Origin: Desulfobacteraceae bacterium | Lineage (GTDB): Bacteria; Desulfobacterota; Desulfobacteria; Desulfobacterales; JALSRD01 | Assembly (NCBI GenBank): GCA_027061725.1 | Contig: JAMOVG010000272.1 | Location: 1-32,110 of the forward strand | DNA: 32,110 nucleotides | Direction: 5' to 3' | Shown: in pieces, positions 16,382 to 25,364 of the stretch | How positions within the stretch are numbered: the first letter of the stretch is position 1 | Layout of the letters: every line of letters begins with the position of its first letter | Translations under genes and position numbers: made by a program | Notes under the pieces: generated by a model | What the model was told of the DNA's origin: nothing | Database searches by the model: none | What the model saw: only the letters and a program-made list of their open reading frames with translations

Positions 16382-18652
16382 TCATGCCAGGGCCGCGCGC
16401 TGGGCCGCACGGGTCAGGTCCACCGGCAGCTCAATGATGAACTTGGCGCCGCAGGGCTCGTTATCCTGTACCCGAATCATGCCGTTGTGATCAAGGACAA
16501 TCGAATTGACGATGGTCAATCCCAGTCCCATACCGCTTTTCTTGGTGGAAAAATTGGGCTCGAACAGCCGCGTCTTGTCTTCGTCGGAAATGCCCGGCCC
16601 GTTGTCGGCCACTTCGATACGCACCAGCTTCAGGATAGGATCCAGAGACACGCTGATGGACACCCGCCCCTCTTCTCGGTTGGCCGCCACGGCATTGTCC
16701 ACCAGGTTGATGAGCGCCTGCTTGATCTGCTGGCGGTCCAGGTTCAGCAGCGGGATCTCGTCCTTGATGTCGATCTCGAACGTCACCCCCTGGTGCCCCT
16801 CACGGTAAAGCGACACGGTCTCCTCGATGATGGGCGGCAGGGCCTGCGGCCGGGGATTGGCCGTCGGAAAACGCGCGAAAGCCGAGAACTCGTTCACCAG
16901 GTTGCGGATCAGCTCCACGTGGTCGATGATCATGCGCGTGCACTCGTCGAAAACCGGTTCGTTGAGCTGCTGCGAGTATTTGCGCTTGAGGCGCTGGGCC
17001 GACAGGCTGATGGGTGTCAGGGGGTTTTTGACCTCGTGGGCGATGCGCCGCGCCACTTCCCGCCAGGCCGCCATGCGCTGGGCCTTTTCCAGCTCGGTCA
17101 GGTCATCGAAAACCATCACGATGCCCATGTGCTGCCCGGTGTCGTCCTTGAGGGCGTTGATGGTCAGCAGAAAGGTCCGCGGGCTGCCCTCCACGGTGAG
17201 CCGCAACGTCAGCTCCACGGTGCTGTCCGAGGTGGTGTTGAGGCTGTCGAGGACTTCCTCGGCCAGGTTGCGGTGCTGGCCCCGCAGCAGGTTGCGGTAG
17301 CTCTGCCCGAGCACCTCCTCGGCCTTGAGGTAGAGCATCTTCTCGGCCGAGGTGTTGATGGTGGTGACATTGCCCTCTGCGTCCAGGGTGATGACCCCGG
17401 CGGAGACGTTTTTGAGGACGATCTCCATGTACCGCCGCCGCTCCTCGATCTCGATGTTCTGCTGCTGCAGGATACGTGAAGAACGCTCCAGCTGCTCCCG
17501 CCCGGTCCGCAGGTCGGCGGTCATCTTGTTGAAAGACTGCACCAGGGAGCCGATCTCGTCGTCGGAGGTCATGCCGATTTCGAAGCCCAGGTCTCCCTCG
17601 GCCACGCGCCGGGTGCCCTCGGCCAGCAGCTGAATGGGCACGCTGATGGACTTGGCCAGGTAGAACCCGAACCAGATGGCGCAAAAGACCACCAGCAGGG
17701 CAACGATGGACAGGGTGATGTAATAGGTGCTTTGAATCGGCTTCTTAAGCAGCTTGATCTGCTGGTATTCCTCGAACCCGCGCGAGATGGAGGCCATGTT
17801 GTTGACCATGTCGGCCGACAGCAGGACGCCCACTACCACGAAACCGCTCGCCCGGGCCGGATCCGTGCCGAAGGGAACCGTGGCCACGGAACGCACCAGT
17901 TCCCCGTTGGGCAGCGACTTGGTCATGGACTTGTAGGGGGTGTCGGCCGCCTTCTGCTTGAGATCGCTGACGCCCACCACGCCCACCGGCGTGTTGGACA
18001 GACGCGACGAAAAGGCTACCGCCAGGCGCCGTCCGTCCCTGCGGTAGACCTCCACCAGATCGAGATTGAAGGCGCTCTGCACCACACGCACATAATTCTT
18101 GAGCGCCTTGCGTTTTTTGCGGTTGAGCAACCCCTTGCTCTTGATCTGGTAAGAGATGCGCTCCAGGAAAAAACCGTTGTTCTGCTCAATGTGGGTGTAG
18201 AGCTGGCGGCCCACGGTGAGGGAGTTTTCCAGGGCCTGCTCGATGGGCACGTTGAACCAGAATTCAATGCTGGTGGTGATAAAGTTGATGGAGAAAAAAA
18301 AGAGCACGATGGTGGGCAGCAGCGACAGCGCAATAAAGGCCACCACCAGCTTGGTGCGCAGCTTGGCCCCCAACACGTTGCGCCGCCGCTCGAAAAAGAG
18401 CTTCACCAGGTTGCGGAAAACCAGGAAGATGAGCAGCAGGAGCAGCAGCAGGTTGATGTTTATGAGAATAAACATCAAGATGGTGTTGGAGACTGGGAAA
18501 TCTGCCCCGAAGTGGATGACCCGGTTTTCGGCGTAGGTCAGCAGCACCACCACGGCCAGGATGACGAATATCAGAATGATTTCCCGGCGGCGGCGGCGGA
18601 GCCCCTTTTCCGAAACCAGGGGGGACGATGTTCTGTAGACGTTCTTTCTCAT
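16382..18652 (-). CDS. ntrY: Membrane sensor histidine kinase, NtrY-like
   Basis: 756 residues. Three N-terminal transmembrane segments (about 24-41, 57-80, 102-125), a sensory region to about 305, a fourth segment (309-333), a HAMP domain (334-390), a PAS domain (about 405-515), then the kinase core. The phosphorylated histidine is H539 in RRIAHEVKNPLTPI. ATPase boxes follow: NLVDNAVAA, DNGPGI, FEPNFSTK and GMGLGLTIV. This is the NtrY plan, and ntrX follows immediately. No Shine-Dalgarno is evident before the ATG at 18652. It is separated from the DUF4390 gene upstream by about 400 bases in which I find no convincing gene. Confidence 0.92.
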   Translation of the reverse strand: MRKNVYRTSSPLVSEKGLRRRRREIILIFVILAVVVLLTYAENRVIHFGADFPVSNTILMFILININLLLLLLLIFLVFRNLVKLFFERRRNVLGAKLRTKLVVAFIALSLLPTIVLFFFSINFITTSIEFWFNVPIEQALENSLTVGRQLYTHIEQNNGFFLERISYQIKSKGLLNRKKRKALKNYVRVVQSAFNLDLVEVYRRDGRRLAVAFSSRLSNTPVGVVGVSDLKQKAADTPYKSMTKSLPNGELVRSVATVPFGTDPARASGFVVVGVLLSADMVNNMASISRGFEEYQQIKLLKKPIQSTYYITLSIVALLVVFCAIWFGFYLAKSISVPIQLLAEGTRRVAEGDLGFEIGMTSDDEIGSLVQSFNKMTADLRTGREQLERSSRILQQQNIEIEERRRYMEIVLKNVSAGVITLDAEGNVTTINTSAEKMLYLKAEEVLGQSYRNLLRGQHRNLAEEVLDSLNTTSDSTVELTLRLTVEGSPRTFLLTINALKDDTGQHMGIVMVFDDLTELEKAQRMAAWREVARRIAHEVKNPLTPISLSAQRLKRKYSQQLNEPVFDECTRMIIDHVELIRNLVNEFSAFARFPTANPRPQALPPIIEETVSLYREGHQGVTFEIDIKDEIPLLNLDRQQIKQALINLVDNAVAANREEGRVSISVSLDPILKLVRIEVADNGPGISDEDKTRLFEPNFSTKKSGMGLGLTIVNSIVLDHNGMIRVQDNEPCGAKFIIELPVDLTRAAQRAALA

Positions 18653-19048
18653 CGTACTGGGCGGAACCGGGCAGGTTTGTCATCCGGACGCGTGCCCGCG
18701 CTGGCAGCGTTCAAACCGGCGCAGTCCCGGCACGCATTTCCGTCTAAACGGCCCGATTCAACATTACGTGTTCGATCCAGCGGCATTCATCTGCCGACAC
18801 ATCCGCTCCGGCTGCATTGCAAAAACCACGATATCTTTCCGAATTGACAAAGTTTTCACAGTCTTCCGGATGGGTGTCTTGACGCCTTCGGCGCGTCACC
18901 CTGTTTCCGAGACGAACCATTGCGCCGGGATTTTCCGGTTTCATCACACCGCAGGCGGAAGGTCGAATGCCGCCGGGCATCGTGAACGACGGCCCGGGCG
19001 CCATTTCCCCTGTGCCTGCGGCAAACGTAAAATCGCTCAACCCAGGTC
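18653..19048. other. 396-base stretch between DUF4390 gene and ntrY without a convincing gene
   Basis: A 102-codon frame on the minus strand begins with TTG overlapping the DUF4390 stop, but it has no ribosome site, low third-position GC compared with neighbours, and no recognisable motif. I therefore read the stretch as noncoding. A short GACGC/GCGTC hairpin lies near 18880-18896 without a T run. It may hold the ntrY promoter, but I find no good -35/-10 pair. Confidence 0.4.
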
Positions 19049-19624
19049 TCAATAAATAAAATCGATGGTGTACCAGTCCGTCTCAAAATCCCACAACGAG
19101 AGGAAAAACAGCACATAATGCAGGTAAAAGGGAAGCGTGTGCTTGCTCAGCTCGGCTTTGGCCCGCAGTTGGTACTGGAACCCCTTCTTCAACTGGCTGA
19201 GCGGTACAATGCGCAGGCTGTCGATGTCGGTCATCAGCTTCTTGGCTTCCTGGAAGGATTTGACGATGCGCGGGTTGTCGGTCTTCCAGGAGCGCGTGAC
19301 CCGGAACTCCTTCTTCAGGTTGTCGTACTTGATCGTGTGGGTCAGCTTCAGGTCGGCGATCTCCTCATCCGGCCACAGGTCGCGCACACGGTAGAGGGTG
19401 ATGAGAAATGAAAAGGAGGTGGGTACACCCGACATGATGGCCTTTTCGATTTTCTCGGTAAAGGCGCCTTGCACCTTGAGGTACACCAGGAGGTCGTCCC
19501 GGGTGTTGGTGATAATGATGTCCTTCAGGACCGCCTCCTGGGCGAAAGCCCCCGGCGGCCAAACGAACAGGGCCGCCAGCAGTACGAGGAAAAGCTTTTT
19601 TCCCGGGAAACGGTTTGTTTTCAT
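19049..19624 (-). CDS. DUF4390 domain protein, exported
   Basis: 191 residues with an N-terminal signal peptide (MKTNRFPGKK, hydrophobic LFLVLLAALFVW, likely cleavage after GAFA at residue 28). The mature part looks like a beta-rich domain, with segments such as DLLVYLKVQGAF, SFSFLITLYRVR, and a C-terminal FYLHYVLFFLSLWDFETDWYT region. That is the DUF4390 pattern commonly encoded beside ntrY in proteobacteria. Function is unknown; the link to an envelope-sensing kinase suggests a periplasmic accessory. I start at ATG 19624 because it directly precedes the signal peptide; upstream in-frame codons are low-complexity arginine/proline sequence. The ribosome site is weak. Confidence 0.82.
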   Translation of the reverse strand: MKTNRFPGKKLFLVLLAALFVWPPGAFAQEAVLKDIIITNTRDDLLVYLKVQGAFTEKIEKAIMSGVPTSFSFLITLYRVRDLWPDEEIADLKLTHTIKYDNLKKEFRVTRSWKTDNPRIVKSFQEAKKLMTDIDSLRIVPLSQLKKGFQYQLRAKAELSKHTLPFYLHYVLFFLSLWDFETDWYTIDFIY

Positions 19625-19841
19625 ATGTTTTTGATCAAACGGACGGTCTTTTGAAAACCGCCGTATTTTCCGGTCGATTTCTCCTGCGGGCGATCCTGCC
19701 GGGCCGGGTACGGGCGGCGGGCGAAATCTCCGCACGGATCGGCGGACGCCTGCCGCGCCCATGGGACGGGGCACCGGCGATCTTCTCCGATCGGAACGTG
19801 AAGAACGGCCGTCCCCTCAGGAAAACATAGCCAATGGCCGA

Positions 19842-20759
19842 TTAAATGGCAAGCGCTTTTGGCTGCAACGAAGTGGAACAGGCGGGGAGGGAAGCGGCTT
19901 CATCCATGAAGCGCGTTTCCCAGCAGTGGCGGTTACTGAAAAAAGTCTTGAGAAACTCGTGGTTGAAGGCATGACCGGATTTGCGCACGACGATATGCCC
20001 CAGGATGGGCATACCCAGCAGGGAGAAATCCCCCAGGCAGTCGAGGATCTTGTGGCGAACGAATTCATCGGGGTAGCGCAATCCGTCGGGGTTGAGGATA
20101 CCCTCTTCGTCCAGCACCACGGCGTTGTCCAGGGAGCCGCCCTTTGCGAAACCGTATCGCTTCAGGTATTCGATTTCATGCAAGAAACCGAAAGTGCGCG
20201 CGTGACTGATGTCTCTTTCGAAACTCTGGTCGGACAGCCGCAGGCAGAAGTGCTGCTTGCGGATGAGCGGGTGCGGAAAATCGATGGTGTAGGTCACCTT
20301 GAATTCCGGGGAGGGATAGACGCAGACGCTTTTGTCGCCCTTTTCGTATCGAATGGGCTCGTTGACGATGAAGACGCAGCGCGATTCGGCCTGCTTGCGA
20401 ATGCCGGCAGACATGATCAGGCGGGTGAACGGGCCGGCGCTGCCGTCCATGATGGGCATCTCGTAGGCGTCCAGTTCCACCAGCGCATTGTCGATGGAAA
20501 GCCCCGCGAAAGCGGCCATGAGATGCTCAATGGTCGAAACAATGAAACCGTTGTATCCGATCACCGTAGCCAGGCTGGTGTCGACCACCATGTTAAGGTG
20601 CGCCGCGATGCCGGGGCTGTCCGGGAGATCGGTCCTGACAAATTTGATGCCGTGATTGACGGGGGCCGGTTTGATGTTCAGGTTGACTTTTTTACCGGAA
20701 TGAACCCCGATGCCGGAACAGGAAACCGCTTTTGCAAGCGTACGCTGTTGAAAATACAT
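19842..20759 (-). CDS. lpxC: UDP-3-O-acyl-N-acetylglucosamine deacetylase
   Basis: A 305-residue zinc amidase carrying out the committed step of lipid A synthesis. The zinc ligands H79 (in STIEHLMAA), H236 and D240 (in RHKILDCLGD) and the catalytic H263 (in KSGHAFNHEF) match the known E. coli positions within two residues. Also present are GIGVHSG and the MPIMDGSAGPF loop. AAAAGGGA just upstream of the ATG serves as ribosome site. Its presence shows an outer membrane with lipid A. A possible promoter lies 160 bases upstream and a short upstream reading frame intervenes. The gene precedes DUF4390-ntrYX on the same strand. Confidence 0.97.
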   Translation of the reverse strand: MYFQQRTLAKAVSCSGIGVHSGKKVNLNIKPAPVNHGIKFVRTDLPDSPGIAAHLNMVVDTSLATVIGYNGFIVSTIEHLMAAFAGLSIDNALVELDAYEMPIMDGSAGPFTRLIMSAGIRKQAESRCVFIVNEPIRYEKGDKSVCVYPSPEFKVTYTIDFPHPLIRKQHFCLRLSDQSFERDISHARTFGFLHEIEYLKRYGFAKGGSLDNAVVLDEEGILNPDGLRYPDEFVRHKILDCLGDFSLLGMPILGHIVVRKSGHAFNHEFLKTFFSNRHCWETRFMDEAASLPACSTSLQPKALAI

Positions 20760-20781
20760 GAAATCCCTTTTGTCGGGTGTT

Positions 20782-20898
20782 TTACAAGTCGCCGCTATCC
20801 AGTACAGGACCTTCCGACCAGAACACGACCGCCTGGTTTCCGCCGTCGACTTTCAACGAAACACCCGGCCTTTCGAAGCTTCTCAGGCCTGGGCACAC
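20782..20898 (-). CDS. Possible 38-codon upstream reading frame in the lpxC leader
   Basis: From a GTG at 20898 to TAA at 20782 the frame reads a protein-like sequence, with LKVDGGNQAVVFWSEGPV in the middle and third-position GC of about two thirds. It ends 22 bases before the lpxC ATG, inside the predicted transcript. No ribosome site precedes the GTG and I recognise no family. It could be a leader peptide, a decayed gene end, or chance. Confidence 0.2.
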   Translation of the reverse strand: MCPGLRSFERPGVSLKVDGGNQAVVFWSEGPVLDSGDL

Positions 20899-20918
20899 TG
20901 GAGATACATTTAGCTGTC

Positions 20919-20946
20919 ATAATAATGATTTTTATCCGTTTTGCAA
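20919..20946 (-). promoter_or_regulatory. Possible lpxC promoter
   Basis: On the minus strand TTGCAA (20946-20941), a 16-base AT-rich spacer, then TATTAT (20924-20919). The -10 matches five of six positions and the -35 four. The leader would be about 150 bases, containing the short reading frame noted at 20782-20898. The rest of the lpxC/comM intergenic stretch (20947-21158) shows nothing else clear. Confidence 0.4.
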
Positions 20947-21158
20947 GCGTTTTTCAAGGGTTGGCCCGAAAAACATGCCTCGAAGGCGCTCATTTATCAG
21001 GTCGTTAGACAACCGCTCGTCAAGGCCCGCATCAAGTTTCCCGCGTGGCCGCCGAAAATGAAGTAGAGGCTAACAGGATCGCATCAGCCCTTTTCGCATC
21101 GCAGGCACGGCCTGCACCTGACAGCCGGCCCCACAGGCCGGGCGGGGGAATCCAAGAT

Positions 21159-22691
21159 TTGCTGGCCAACGTCCTGAGCAGTGCGCTCATCGGCATCGAC
21201 GCCCACGCGGTGGAGGTTGAAATCGACATCGCCAACGGCCTGCCGGCGTTCACCACCGTGGGTCTGCCGGAAACGGCGGTCCGCGAAAGCCGGGAACGGG
21301 TCAAATCGGCCATCGTCAACTCGGGATACCTGTTTCCCGACGACCGCATCACCGTCAATCTGGCGCCGGCGGGCATTAAGAAGGAGGGCACCGGCTTCGA
21401 CCTGCCCATCGCCCTGGGGATCCTGCTGGCCACGCGCGTGCTGCCTCCCGGGGTACTGGACGACGTGCTGGTGGCCGGCGAGTTGTCCCTGGACGGCCGC
21501 GTCAAGCCCGTGCGCGGCACCCTGCCCATGGTGTTGATGGCCGGGCGGCGGGGTATCGGGACCGTTGTGGTCCCCCTCGCCAACGGCCGGGAGGCTACCG
21601 TGGTCGACGGCGTGCAGGTACTGGCGGCCGAGACGTTGTCCCAGGTGGTGGCCCATTTCCAGGGCCACGCCCCCATGGCCCCGCAGCAGGGCTCCCCGCC
21701 TTCGGAGGATTCCGTTCACCCCGGAACCGGCCTGGACTACGCCGAAGTCTCGGGCCAGCAGCAGGCCAAACGGGCGCTGGAAATCGCCGCCGCCGGCAGC
21801 CACAACCTGCTGATGGTCGGCCCGCCCGGTTCCGGCAAAACCATGCTGGCGCGGCGCATGCCGACTATCCTGCCCCCCATCTCTTTCGAAGAGAGCCTGG
21901 AGACCACCAAGATCTACAGCGTCGTGGGCTTGCTGGCCCCCGACCAGTCCCTGGTGACCTGTCGGCCTTTCCGGGCGCCGCACCACACCATCTCCGACGC
22001 CGGCCTGATCGGCGGCGGCCGCGTGCCACGTCCGGGCGAAGTCAGCCTGGCGCACAACGGGGTCCTGTTCCTGGACGAACTGCCCGAGTTCAAGAAGCAT
22101 GTGCTGGAAGTGCTGCGTCAGCCCCTGGAGGACCTGAAAGTCACCATTTCCCGGGCGGCCATGGCGGTCACCTATCCCGCCAGCTTCATGCTGCTGGCGG
22201 CCATGAACCCCTGTCCATGCGGCTACCGCTCCGACGAGCGCCACGAGTGCCGCTGCACACCCCAGCAGGTCCAGCGCTATCTCGCCAGGATTTCGGGCCC
22301 CCTGCTCGACCGCATCGATCTGCACGTGGACGTGCCGGCGGTGGCCTGGCGGGACCTGTCGGCCGGTCAACGCGCCGAACCCTCGTCGGCCATCGCAGCC
22401 CGCATCATGGCGGCCCGCAGCATCCAGGCCCGGCGCTTCGCCGGCACCGGCGTCAGCTGCAACGCCCGCATGACCACCCTCCAGATCCGCCGCTTCTGCG
22501 CCACCGACCGTGACGGCGGCCGCCTGCTGGAAAACGCGGTGGACAAGCTGGGGTTCTCGGCCCGCGCTTACGGCCGCATCCTCAAGATCTCGCGCACCAT
22601 CGCCGACCTGGCGGGCAACGCCTCCATCGAGTCCGTCCACATCGCCGAGGCCATTCAGTACCGCAGCCTGGACCGCAGCCGCCTGCCGTAA
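21159..22691 (+). CDS. comM: ComM/YifB family Mg-chelatase-like AAA+ ATPase
   Basis: About 510 residues in family order: an N-terminal Lon-protease-like S5 domain (1-170; GLPETAVRESRERVKSAI), a Mg-chelatase AAA+ domain with Walker A GPPGSGKT (221-228), Walker B VLFLDE (302-307), APHHTISDAGLIGGG, a cysteine cluster in NPCPCGY plus CRC, and a C-terminal helical domain. ComM acts as a branch-migration helicase aiding integration of homologous DNA. I prefer TTG 21159, because the product then begins (M)LANVLSSALIGIDAH as in other family members and a G-rich ribosome-like stretch precedes it. A GTG at 21045 would add 38 atypical residues. No competence genes adjoin it. Confidence 0.9.
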   Translation: MLANVLSSALIGIDAHAVEVEIDIANGLPAFTTVGLPETAVRESRERVKSAIVNSGYLFPDDRITVNLAPAGIKKEGTGFDLPIALGILLATRVLPPGVLDDVLVAGELSLDGRVKPVRGTLPMVLMAGRRGIGTVVVPLANGREATVVDGVQVLAAETLSQVVAHFQGHAPMAPQQGSPPSEDSVHPGTGLDYAEVSGQQQAKRALEIAAAGSHNLLMVGPPGSGKTMLARRMPTILPPISFEESLETTKIYSVVGLLAPDQSLVTCRPFRAPHHTISDAGLIGGGRVPRPGEVSLAHNGVLFLDELPEFKKHVLEVLRQPLEDLKVTISRAAMAVTYPASFMLLAAMNPCPCGYRSDERHECRCTPQQVQRYLARISGPLLDRIDLHVDVPAVAWRDLSAGQRAEPSSAIAARIMAARSIQARRFAGTGVSCNARMTTLQIRRFCATDRDGGRLLENAVDKLGFSARAYGRILKISRTIADLAGNASIESVHIAEAIQYRSLDRSRLP

Positions 22692-23183
22692 CCAACGGCA
22701 TCGTTTGACAGGCCGACCGGAACCGGATCTCCAGGTGCGCGGCAGGGGGTCCCGCATCGTTTCCGCCCCGAAATCGTCGATGGTGATGCCCCGCTGTGTC
22801 TCCGCGTCTTTACGGCAACGGCTGCGCGCAAGCGCTTGCTGGAGTCGATGGGCATCCTCGGGGCGGGGACGCTGGCGTCGATGCCGATGTCCAGGGCGGC
22901 ATCGGCCGGCTGAAATCGGAGAGGGTCTGCGGGTGGGGCTCGGAAATGGCTGTCGCGGCCGGCGTGCCGGGACAGCCGAAGGTGTGCGCCGCACCTGTGA
23001 CGCCCTTGTGCGAACCGGGCGGCCTGCCCTGCAGGATAAAAAGAGAAACACGCCCGCCGCAGCGTTTATCAGCGCTGGGCGATGGGCGCGATACCGTGAT
23101 CCGGGAGAAGGGTTCCGCCGGGCCGGGCGGCCGCCGGCTCCCCGTGAAAGGGGCCGGCGGTCGCAAAGCAGCGTGCTGGGTGG
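22692..23183. other. About 490 bases between convergent comM and sensor genes, no clear gene
   Basis: All frames here are short or arginine/proline-rich. On the minus strand, a fragment around 22700-22960 reads protein-like in two different frames (ALDIGIDASVPAPRM, then GITIDDFGAETMRD), which could be a frameshifted gene remnant, but I cannot name a family. A strong hairpin lies at 23131-23160. Confidence 0.35.
23131..23160. other. GC-rich hairpin 3' of the sensor gene
   Basis: CCGCCGG (23131-23137) pairs with CCGGCGG (23154-23160) and CCCC with GGGG around a GTGAAA loop, with a two-base bulge. It lies 24 bases past the end of the minus-strand sensor gene. Neither side has a T run, so it is more likely an RNA 3'-end stabiliser or a rho-associated stem than an intrinsic terminator. 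Confidence 0.45.
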
Positions 23184-24320
23184 CTATCGACGACGCCGGA
23201 GGCGCTGGATGGACAGCCGGATGCTGTCCTGCATGCGCCGGATGGCTTCGCCGAGGTCGCCGATCTCGTCATTGGACTTGATGTCCAGTTCGACATCCAG
23301 GTCGCCGACGCTGATGCGCTCTGCGTGATCGGTCAGTTTCTGGATGCGCGACGTCAGGATGCTGCTGTAGGTCAACACGATGACCCCCACCAGCAGCAGC
23401 GTTCCAACCAGGATGCCCAGGGTGGTATTGCGAACCGCGGCGGTGCGCTTGCGTGCGTCGCGCTCCACTTTTTTCAGCGGCCGGATGAATTCGTCTTCGT
23501 AGATGGTGGCGGCGATGCCGTATTTGGTGCCCTCCACCGGCGTGACGAACATGTACTTTTCGCGCAACTCGCCGTCGGCATCCGTCCAGGTGTAATACCC
23601 GTCCTTTTCGATGTTTTCGCCCTTATCGATGTCGCCGATAATCCGCACCCAGCGATCAAAGGATTTGCCCAGAGGCTTCTTCACCAGGGGCGTCAGGGGG
23701 CGCCCGATAATCTTGGCGTTGGGGTGCGCCCAGGTCACCATGGGCCCCACGGCATACAGGGCCGTGTAACCGGTCAGCCCCACCCTCTGGATGGCGATTT
23801 TCTTGAAGTTCTCGTCCTTCATGAAATCCCGGGGGCTCAGGTTCGGGTGACTGAGCAGGTACTGACGGCACTGGGAGGCCACGGTGCGGGCCGTGTCGCG
23901 GATGACCTGCTGACCCATTTTGGTGACCACTTTTCCGGTCTGGCGCGTCATGGCGGCGGCAAAGCTGTTCATCTGCCAGATGTAAAACCCGCCGGCACCT
24001 GCGATGATCAGGATGGGGATCACCAGAAATAGCACCATCATCTTGGCCCGCAGGCCCATTCCCCGTTTCTTCGGGGGGGGCTCTGCAACCGGTGCCCGGC
24101 CTTCATCCCCGGGCGCCGTTTTCGGTGCGGCGCCGGCCTCGAACGGCTGTCCGGAGGCGGCATCCTGCGGCGGCGGTGCAGGGATCTCTTCAGGCGGCGG
24201 TTTTTTCTCCACCAGCACAATGTGTCCGCATGTCTTGCACTTGAAGCGTGCCCGTTCCCCCTTGATGGCATCCGGGTCGATCTGGTACTTCTTTCCGCAT
24301 TCTTCGCAAATGACGATCAT
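23184..24320 (-). CDS. Membrane sensor: zinc ribbon, Cache-like domain and HAMP, no output domain
   Basis: 378 residues. An N-terminal MJ0042-type zinc ribbon (C5-x2-C8, C28-x2-C31, with QIDPDAIKG between) is followed by a proline/alanine-rich linker (41-84), TM1 (93-113), an extracytoplasmic Cache-like ligand domain (about 118-290; GLTGYTALYAVGP, GYYTWTDADGELREKYMFV), TM2 (299-320) and a HAMP domain (321-375) where the protein stops. There is no kinase, cyclase or methyl-accepting signalling domain, so it must pass its signal to a partner. The ATG at 24320 has AGGAG eight bases upstream. It lies 96 bases downstream of a periplasmic binding protein on the same strand, likely its ligand partner. 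Confidence 0.8.
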   Translation of the reverse strand: MIVICEECGKKYQIDPDAIKGERARFKCKTCGHIVLVEKKPPPEEIPAPPPQDAASGQPFEAGAAPKTAPGDEGRAPVAEPPPKKRGMGLRAKMMVLFLVIPILIIAGAGGFYIWQMNSFAAAMTRQTGKVVTKMGQQVIRDTARTVASQCRQYLLSHPNLSPRDFMKDENFKKIAIQRVGLTGYTALYAVGPMVTWAHPNAKIIGRPLTPLVKKPLGKSFDRWVRIIGDIDKGENIEKDGYYTWTDADGELREKYMFVTPVEGTKYGIAATIYEDEFIRPLKKVERDARKRTAAVRNTTLGILVGTLLLVGVIVLTYSSILTSRIQKLTDHAERISVGDLDVELDIKSNDEIGDLGEAIRRMQDSIRLSIQRLRRRR

Positions 24321-24416
24321 CTCGCTGACTCCTTTTGTGACGTATGGGTCGACGCAAGGGCCTGTGCGGGCAGGCCACGGCACTGCCGAAAGCGGCCTGC
24401 GGTTCACGAAGCCCGC

Positions 24417-25256
24417 CTATCGGCGCAGCACGATCTTTTTCAGTTCGCTGAGCGCATGCTGATCGGGTTCCACGAATCCCTGCAGATGGGCGGCCTTGAG
24501 AACCGGGCTGTCCGGGGGTAGGGACAGGAGGGCCTCGCGAACCCTGGCGGCCACCGACGACGGCACGCTCTTGTGCACCGCGAAGACCCAGTTGGGCAGC
24601 CAGGTGGTCCTGGCCAGCACCTTGATCTTGGACGGATCGATAACCTTGTCCACGCGGTGCAGCGCCGATTCACGGATGAAGCCCACGTCCACCTTCCTGG
24701 AAAAGACGCCCAGGATCACGTTCTCCTGCTTGTTTCCCGGGCTGCCGCTGGGAATCATGTCCATCTCCACGTCGATCCCCTTTTTCATCAGGAAATCCCG
24801 CTGGGAGATATAGCCGCCGGCCGATTGCAGGGAAACGATGGAGACGCTGCGCCCCTTAAGGTCCTCGATGGTATTGATACCGCTGTCGGTGCGCACGATG
24901 ATGATGCCTCGGAAACGGGTCTTGTCCCTGCCCTTGCTGGCTACCGCCAGGGGTTTGACCTGCCTGGAGACCTTGGCGTAGACGACCGGGTTCTGGTAGC
25001 TCAGAAGCACCTTGCCGCGCATCACCATGCTGATATGGTCGGCGAAGTTCTTCGGCATAACGAACTCGACATCGATGTCGGTCTGCTCGGCAAGGTAGTC
25101 GGCCAGGGGGCCGAAGCGCTCCAGAATGACCACGGGGAAAAAGCGCGGCAGTACCGCGAAGCTGTACGAATCCAAGGCTTTCGATGCCCCCGCGCATGCC
25201 AGCAGCACCAGCACCGCCATCGTCACTACCACCAGTTTTTTCTGCCAGTTGCCCAT
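24417..25256 (-). CDS. PhnD-type periplasmic substrate-binding protein
   Basis: 279 residues with a Sec signal (MGNWQKK, hydrophobic core, cleavage likely after SKA near residue 27; a weak lipobox LLAC is also possible). The mature part follows the PhnD/TauA/NitT-like fold: SFAVLPRFFPVVILERFGPL, ISMVMRGKVLLSYQNPVVYAKV, TIEDLKGRSVSIVS and VDVGFIRESALHRV. Family members bind phosphonates, phosphite or other small anions, usually for ABC transporters, but no permease or ATPase gene is nearby; the next gene is a Cache/HAMP sensor instead. AAAGGAGG precedes the ATG, and a sigma-54-like element lies about 110 bases upstream. The ligand is unknown. Confidence 0.85.
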   Translation of the reverse strand: MGNWQKKLVVVTMAVLVLLACAGASKALDSYSFAVLPRFFPVVILERFGPLADYLAEQTDIDVEFVMPKNFADHISMVMRGKVLLSYQNPVVYAKVSRQVKPLAVASKGRDKTRFRGIIIVRTDSGINTIEDLKGRSVSIVSLQSAGGYISQRDFLMKKGIDVEMDMIPSGSPGNKQENVILGVFSRKVDVGFIRESALHRVDKVIDPSKIKVLARTTWLPNWVFAVHKSVPSSVAARVREALLSLPPDSPVLKAAHLQGFVEPDQHALSELKKIVLRR

Positions 25257-25364
25257 GAAAGCCCTCCTTTGGTCATAAAGACGTGGGTCTGCCTGCGCAC
25301 TGTTCAGGCCGGAAAGAGTCGATGGGCGATAAACTTCTTAACAGCCCTATGGCGACTACGATGC

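Noticed and set aside
18744-19052. 102-codon frame between the DUF4390 gene and ntrY, with a TTG overlapping the upstream stop
   Set aside because: No ribosome site, lower third-position GC than the neighbours, and no recognisable motif; treated as noncoding.
21045-21158. Longer comM start at GTG 21045
   Set aside because: It would add 38 residues unlike the family, and no ribosome site precedes it; TTG 21159 gives the standard N-terminus.
22700-22960. Possible frameshifted gene remnant on the minus strand
   Set aside because: Protein-like fragments occur in two frames, but no family or start could be identified, so it is not listed as a pseudogene.
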